DNA of 64,000 nt, from contig CM082582.2 in NCBI GenBank assembly GCA_040954595.2, positions 8,060,001 through 8,124,000 on the forward strand, given 5' to 3'. Below the pieces are notes generated by a model that was given only the letters and a program-made list of their open reading frames with translations, did not search any database and was not told the origin of the DNA. Position numbers and translations under genes: made by a program. The stretch is from Balanoglossus misakiensis. Lineage: Eukaryota > Hemichordata. Positions 58,780 to 64,000 of the stretch are shown here, piece after piece (positions within the stretch are counted from its first letter, which is position 1; each line of letters opens with the position of its first letter).

Positions 58780-59768
58780 GCACCAGGCAGTGGCGCCCAA
58801 AGGTGATAACGTTCAGATTTTCATTTTGGGGAGACCAGTCATCTTCCCAGACAATTCTCCTGGCTAAGACCCACTTTAATATTCAGTATCATAATCAGTC
58901 AATTAAAAAAAGAGACAAAAGTTTTTTAATTTGTCTGAGTCAATTGAAAATGACTTTAAAAGTTTGTTTTCTTCGATGGGTAGTGTTGATTATGTTATAC
59001 TTTTGTGGAGACTTGCACTGTTACAGAGACGAGTTGTTATTTTTTAAAACGAAAACTCATCTGACCCTGCTGTTCTGGGACATATTGATTGTCTGCGTCC
59101 TACTTTGACTGACATGAAGTGCGAAAGGAGAAAACAAAGTTTAATAAGGGCAGAAAGTTATTCATCTTGAATAGAAAACTTTTAATAAAAGATGTAATTT
59201 GCTGTGTGTTTCAGTGGTAGACTCCAGAGTTTCTTATGGGTGAATTAATTAAATGATTTTTTTCTCTGTCAGTTGAACAGTGCAGTTGAGAGCATTGTAG
59301 TACACACACACACTCAGCAGTGGATTTTGATGTTTGATGATGACAAGTTTAACCAGAACTAGGCTGTCAGAGTTGGCATTTTGGCGAGGAGTGTGTGTAT
59401 ACTGACGCTGCTCTTCGCCCCTAGCACACCCATTTGTCACACAGCTTTTTGTCATCCATTTTGTTGACTCATCAGCTAATTTCAGAATCCAGAATATTTT
59501 TTTTCTCAGTACTGAGCCAACAAGGAAGTTGAAAAAATCACTCGTCTGAAATGACGCTGTTTGTGGTTGTTGTTTTTTTGTACCAGAAGTGTCAAAAGTC
59601 AACAGCAATATGTTAGAATTTATCACAGGTGTAAAATAGATAAAGGAAATATACAGTTTTTCAAACTGTCCTGTGAATTTGTGTTTTCGTATCGGTGTAG
59701 AAAATTTTGAAGTGAAAGATTTGCTCCTTGCTATCCACCTTAGATTTCAGTGATGAGTTTTCACAATT

Positions 59769-59815
59769 TTAACCCTTTTCACCCCTGTTTCCTGTGTATG
59801 GAGTCACCCAACCAT
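59769..59815 (+). mobile_element. Partial MITE-like end (TTAA family)
   Basis: TTAACCCTTTTCACCCCTGT and then TTCC match the left end of the 25717 element. The remainder is too diverged to bound. Confidence 0.4.
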
Positions 59816-61375
59816 TGTAAACAGACCAATGTATTCATATTGTGGGGAGTAGATAAGTCTGATGTGAATTGATGGCGAATGTGATGTGGATTTTGGTAAA
59901 TTTATTTGTGTATAAATCACTTGTAAAATTTTGTCTGATCTGTGACCTTGTCTGCTGAGAGATGAAAAAATGTAATGGATGATAACTAATAATTAAATAT
60001 GATCGTCAGTTTTGAAGCTTGCTGCGGACAGGAAGGACTTTTGATGGTTTTTGAAAAAAAGAGAAAAAAGAAAATTGATTCACAGTTGAGTGGGATTGTA
60101 CGTGTTCATTGCTGACTGATGGCTACATTGAAAACTAAACAATTGAGCAGAGACCCGGATCTCTTTTGACAATTATGTATGCCGCATTCCTTCACATGGA
60201 GGTGGTGGTGGTTTTTTTTTTTTGATAATCTGATACAGAGCGTTGAACTGACATTGGAATGATGTTTAATATATTTAAAAAAACACCAATTCACCTGTTG
60301 GCATGGCGAGGATAAAGGTGAAGGGCAGCGGGGAAATCTGAGCTGGAAATGTGTAAAAGTTTTTGGGTTTCTGAAGGGAGAAAGCAAGCGTACGTGTGAA
60401 CTGCATCTTTTATTTGAAGTGGCCCAGGCATGTTGAGACAGATCCCATTGTTAGCCTTCCGTGCGAGAAATGTCTCCGTAATGACTTGCGTTGCCAGGCA
60501 CCGGTCTGAAATCCACGGGACAACAAAAGATGGCTGGCTATACAGTGCGGTCTGGTAGGTTATAAAGCTCGCAGGCAGAGGAGATCTCAATGCGCGGTCG
60601 GTCCCCAGTCTGTGCCGAGAGAGAGAGAGAGAATCTGGTGTACACAAAAGATGCAGTTACTGAATGACCCAACGGTGTAAATTCCCCAACACTCCGACTA
60701 TCAGAGAGGCCTTAAGTTTTGGCTCAGCTCTGAGGTTTATTAAAAAGTACCACGGTGAAGGATTGTGTGTGTGCGTCTATTACCGCTTGATTTATGTATC
60801 TCCGGGGTGACAAAGGTTACTCGTGGTTGCTTCAATATCCCTCAGTCCGGCCGGGCAAGCATCACGCAGAAGATTACAAAACTTCTCAAACCCTTCAGTG
60901 AATTTCAAGTCAAGTCAGGTTCGGTCCCAGGGAGGCCGTTCTTTTGTCCACCTGCGACACTGATGGAGTAAAAGTTGCAAGTGTGGAGATGGCGGCCAGC
61001 CGTGACATCAAACTGCCTTGAGATATCAAGTACTTCCAAAGTTCATAACGACTGGCTACCTTATGTCAACAGCCCAAGAATCAATTCTCTTCGCCCGGGT
61101 CTCTCTCACTCTACGACGACGAGCAATTTTCTATTATCGGAGTAGTACCCATTGTGAAGGGGAAAAAAATCTGTTGTAACGGAACAGGGGCGAACTTTTT
61201 TTTTACCGCCAAAACTAGCCAGTTTCTCGCGAAACTTTGCTAGACTTGAGAGGTTTATAAAATGGATGTGGTAAAAACTGATGCAGTGATCTGTAGCAGA
61301 CTACATCTCATTCTTTATTTTTTTTTTACAGCGGGAGTGGTGGCCTACGTGCGTGTTTGATGTAGGCTCCCGCTC

Positions 61376-61390
61376 ATTTGCATAACAATG
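61376..61390 (-). promoter_or_regulatory. Perfect SOX-POU composite site
   Basis: ATTTGCATAACAATG is the exact reverse complement of CATTGTTATGCAAAT, the composite element bound jointly by SoxB and POU-class factors. It sits in a complex patch (about 61330-61470) with homeodomain-like AATCATTGAT downstream, suggesting an enhancer core. Confidence 0.6.
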
Positions 61391-61544
61391 TGTGTTTAGT
61401 TCCATTATCACCTCACCATGGCAATGGGGATCAATAATCATTGATGAGGTTTCATAAGTAAGGTATTGTTTCCTCCCAATGAAGCCATCTCAATGAGAGT
61501 ATTAAGAGCAGAGCACTTGGGAACGGATGCCGACACAGTTTCCA

Positions 61545-61559
61545 CCCCCCCCCCCCCCC
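61545..61559. repeat. C15 homopolymer
   Basis: One of nine G or C runs of at least 11 bp in the window, the others being at 653, 8143, 21171, 35322, 40592, 43445, 45493 and 46522. Confidence 0.95.
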
Positions 61560-62483
61560 TCCAATCCCGCGCCGCAGTTTTGCCCGATACACCTGTGTTC
61601 TTGATTCGGTGTCAGGTGACGGGATGTAGTGTTGAATTGTGAACAGGTTCGTTTAATAAAACTTGCGTGTCACTCAAAAAAATACATCTGAGGTTTTTTT
61701 TGAAAGCGGATGGTGAGTGTAAATTTGTAAAATGGATTTGACTAGAAAGATGATTGTTACAAAAATCTGTTTCATCTGTCGGGGGTTATTTTCCCTTCTC
61801 TATTGATGGGTTCCGTCGGTCTGTTTCGTTCTGTTGTGTGGACAGTCAATGGCTCTTACATGAATAACTTGCTCCCATGCTGGAGTGGTGTATGTGTAAA
61901 TAGTGTCCCATTGTTCGAGCGGGCGGCGGTGGGGCTCGCCGTACTCGGATGCTCGGAGGGGCGTGTATGATTTTTTTTACGTGAAATGGTTTGTGACGTC
62001 TGGAGCAGGTATTGATGCGGGGAGAATCTGCTGCGATGTGTGTGTGTGCGTGTGTCGGGCGTTGGCGTGAGAGCCATTGCAGAGCGGTCGGTGGTGCAAA
62101 TTGTGTCGCACGGAACCGTCCCTCAGAGCGGAGGACCCCGGCCACCCCTCCTGGATTCCACCCCAATGGTACGGTCAGGAATTCTGCCGCAGTTACTAGG
62201 CACCAGGTCAGAAGAAAATGATAATGGTGCCCAAAAGAAGTTCTGCACTGGTGTGTGGCTTGCCTCATCAAATGCAATTTTATGAAGGATAAAAAAAAAA
62301 GAGTGCGCGACGTGATTGGAACCTGCCATCTTGACAGACAGTTGAAGACTACACGCAGGCACAGGTAACCAAGCGTCAGAATCGTTATTAGGGCGCCGAG
62401 ATTTGTGGAGTGGTGGGAGGGGATTTGCCAGGTCTTTTTTGATGTCCGCGTTTTCAAGTGTGCCCAGGTACAGGCCACCCCCT

Positions 62484-62491
62484 ATTTGCAT
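62484..62491 (-). promoter_or_regulatory. POU octamer (ATTTGCAT)
   Basis: Perfect octamer on the minus strand; function inferred from the motif only. Confidence 0.35.
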
Positions 62492-62730
62492 GCATGTGCC
62501 CTGTTCCATGAAGCTCTTCATTATTTTTAACTGTGATGGCATTTCGTCCGGGTCGTTATCTTAACCAGCAGATATGCAAGGGTTTAATTAATTAACTCGG
62601 TATTTATCACTTGGCGTTCCTTTTCTCAGTGGCTGGGGAGGGAAGCCGGTGGGAAGAAAAATGAAGAGGATTTGGGGGAAGCTATAGTCTGGGCCATGAG
62701 GCTGTGGGTGCTGCTCTTGGGCTTGGGCTC

Positions 62731-62738
62731 ATTTGCAT
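62731..62738 (-). promoter_or_regulatory. POU octamer (ATTTGCAT) near a SOX-like site
   Basis: Perfect octamer on the minus strand, with a CTTTGTT SOX-like core about 20 bp downstream; function inferred from the motifs only. Confidence 0.35.
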
Positions 62739-63382
62739 GCGGTATAGACTTGTTTCTTTGTTGACACAAGGTTTAAATGGCCATTTGAACTGATGTTATT
62801 GAAATGAACCCAGGTATGGAAATTGGTCTGTCACGGGGAAGCCATGTGTCTGTCTCACGCTCTCTCCATCTTTTGAAAAGTTCGGGGAGGGTTTTATGTT
62901 TAGTGAAAAATGGGCGTAATCATGAGGGGCTCTTTTCTACCCGAGTGGTGGTTCTCAACAAGGAACACTTCATGAAAATTGATAAAGCAGAATGTCTATC
63001 AGTCACGTTTAAATATATACCCCCATGTCCGGGAGTGGTCGCTCATTTTTGACATGTTTAAATTATAAGCCTCACTGATGTGCAAGTTTGGCGTGGGCAG
63101 GAATTTCAAATCATCGCATTAGAGGACAAACAAAACAGGTGTTTGACAGTGTGTGGGATGTCAAAAAAATGCCCACCTTTCTTTTTTGCTGAATTTGAAT
63201 TGATGTGACGGGTTTTCCGTGAAGAGTTTTTGTCGTAGCTTGTTGGCAAGTTGCCAAATTGATGTGGTCATGTGCTGAAACGATTGAGCACGCAGACATG
63301 TCTCAATTGGGCCCACAACAAGAAAGAAAGAAAAAAAAAAAAGGATTTTCGTGATGAGGTTATTGTGTCTGTTCAGAAATGT

Positions 63383-63403
63383 TCTCTCTCTCTCTCTCTC
63401 TCT
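63383..63403. repeat. CT dinucleotide microsatellite
   Basis: Uninterrupted TC/CT run within the intron of the MSRRKQ gene. Confidence 0.95.
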
Positions 63404-64000
63404 GGGCCATTTCATTCTCAGTTCCAGAGTTCAAGATCTAATTACACCCTCCACAATGGTACGTTTAGTGGTATTGTTTTTGCATGTCTTGTGTGGACTG
63501 TCCAACTTGTATTTTAACATGATTCATGTTCCAGCCAGGTGACTCTTTAACCTGAAGTATGTTTTGTTTGTTTCTGGAGAAAAAAACCCCGACCCACACG
63601 TCTCTCATCAGTGGCAATGACCTTCCTACATAAATCAACCCATTTGGTCATGGTCGCTCTATTCTCTCCGAGGTGACGGAATTACAAGTTCAAATTTACA
63701 TATTCAGTGTTGACCCGTGAAAACTACAGACCCCCCATTGAAAAGGAAAATGAAACCGTTGCCAGGCCAGTGGGTTTTTTTGACAGAACACAAAAGGCTG
63801 AAAATTATTCACAGTTCAAAGTTCATAGTTTTCAGCCGGATCATGGGATGTTTGATATCTGGAATCCACACACCCACTGACAAACACCAAATCTATATGC
63901 ATGGCCTCTCTCACAAGCCTGTCAGTTATAGAGGCTGTGTCGGTACGGTCTGATTGACTTGGATGAAGATGGTTATGGATTGGGATTTAGCAAATTGCCC

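Larger units (their letters stand above)
54404..64000 (+). other. First intron of the MSRRKQ gene, continuing past the window
   Basis: At least 9.6 kb with no recognisable coding exon. The + strand is visibly T- and G-rich over about 55-60 kb, a bias often seen on the sense strand downstream of a promoter. It contains five perfect POU octamers, two SOX-POU composite sites, a C15 tract (61545-61559), a CT repeat (63383-63403) and one MITE-like end at 59769. Open frames such as the 210-codon minus-strand one at 61846-62478 lack domain signatures. Confidence 0.6.

Noticed and set aside
58707-59108. 133-codon + frame in the MSRRKQ gene intron
   Set aside because: No domain. The interesting content there is the SOX-POU-like site, not protein.
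61846-62478. 210-codon minus-strand open frame inside the last intron
   Set aside because: No domain, signal peptide or conserved pattern; composition is compatible with chance in a GC-richer patch.

Overview
This is a 64 kb stretch of an intron-rich animal nuclear genome. Spliced genes with consensus GT-AG junctions, AT-rich introns, GC-rich zinc-finger exons, homopolymer G/C tracts and close resemblance of the proteins to vertebrate orthologues suggest an invertebrate deuterostome. A cephalochordate (amphioxus) is my best guess; a hemichordate or other marine invertebrate is not excluded. All recognised genes lie on the + strand. There is no tRNA, rRNA, CRISPR array, virus or autonomous transposon that I can support.

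Layout. Positions 1-13441 hold no recognisable exon and are probably the last intron of a G-protein-coupled receptor whose final coding exon (13442-13738, TM6-TM7 plus tail) closely resembles the thyrotropin-releasing-hormone receptor; its TM1-TM5 exon(s) must lie left of the window. This region and the 1.5 kb after the exon hold seven perfect TGACGTCA (CRE) palindromes, while I found none in the remaining 48 kb. Positions 13739-24117 look intergenic. A complete seven-exon ZNF341 orthologue (24118-38479; 910 codons plus stop, frame-consistent at every junction) follows, with 13 finger-like C2H2 units, a polyQ tract and an AT-hook.

A 2.7 kb gap leads to a heat-shock transcription factor of the HSF1/2/4 type (41160-46126, 11 or 12 coding exons) with DNA-binding domain, HR-A/B coiled coil and HR-C. 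Next comes a compact three-exon proline-racemase-superfamily gene most like L3HYPDH (47636-49296). It carries cysteines at both catalytic positions, where the vertebrate dehydratase has Cys/Thr. A single-exon type II membrane heparan-sulfate 3-O-sulfotransferase-like gene (50204-51427) follows, with substitutions in its PAPS-binding loops.

At 54364 a short first coding exon encodes the MSRRKQ N-terminal NuRD-recruitment motif shared by SALL, BCL11, FOG and ZNF423/521 zinc-finger proteins. The rest of the window is its first intron, with its downstream exons off the right edge. That intron is enriched in POU octamers and contains one perfect and one near-perfect composite SOX-POU element, so it is a good candidate for a regulatory landscape of a developmental gene.

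The genes do not form an obvious functional cluster: a neuropeptide receptor, two stress/immune-type transcription factors, an amino-acid enzyme, a glycan sulfotransferase and a developmental zinc-finger gene. Other structure includes a 26-copy GATT microsatellite bounded by inverted repeats, a 94-bp near-perfect hairpin, a tandem 84-bp duplication and a small TTAA-associated MITE-like family found in two complete and two partial copies.
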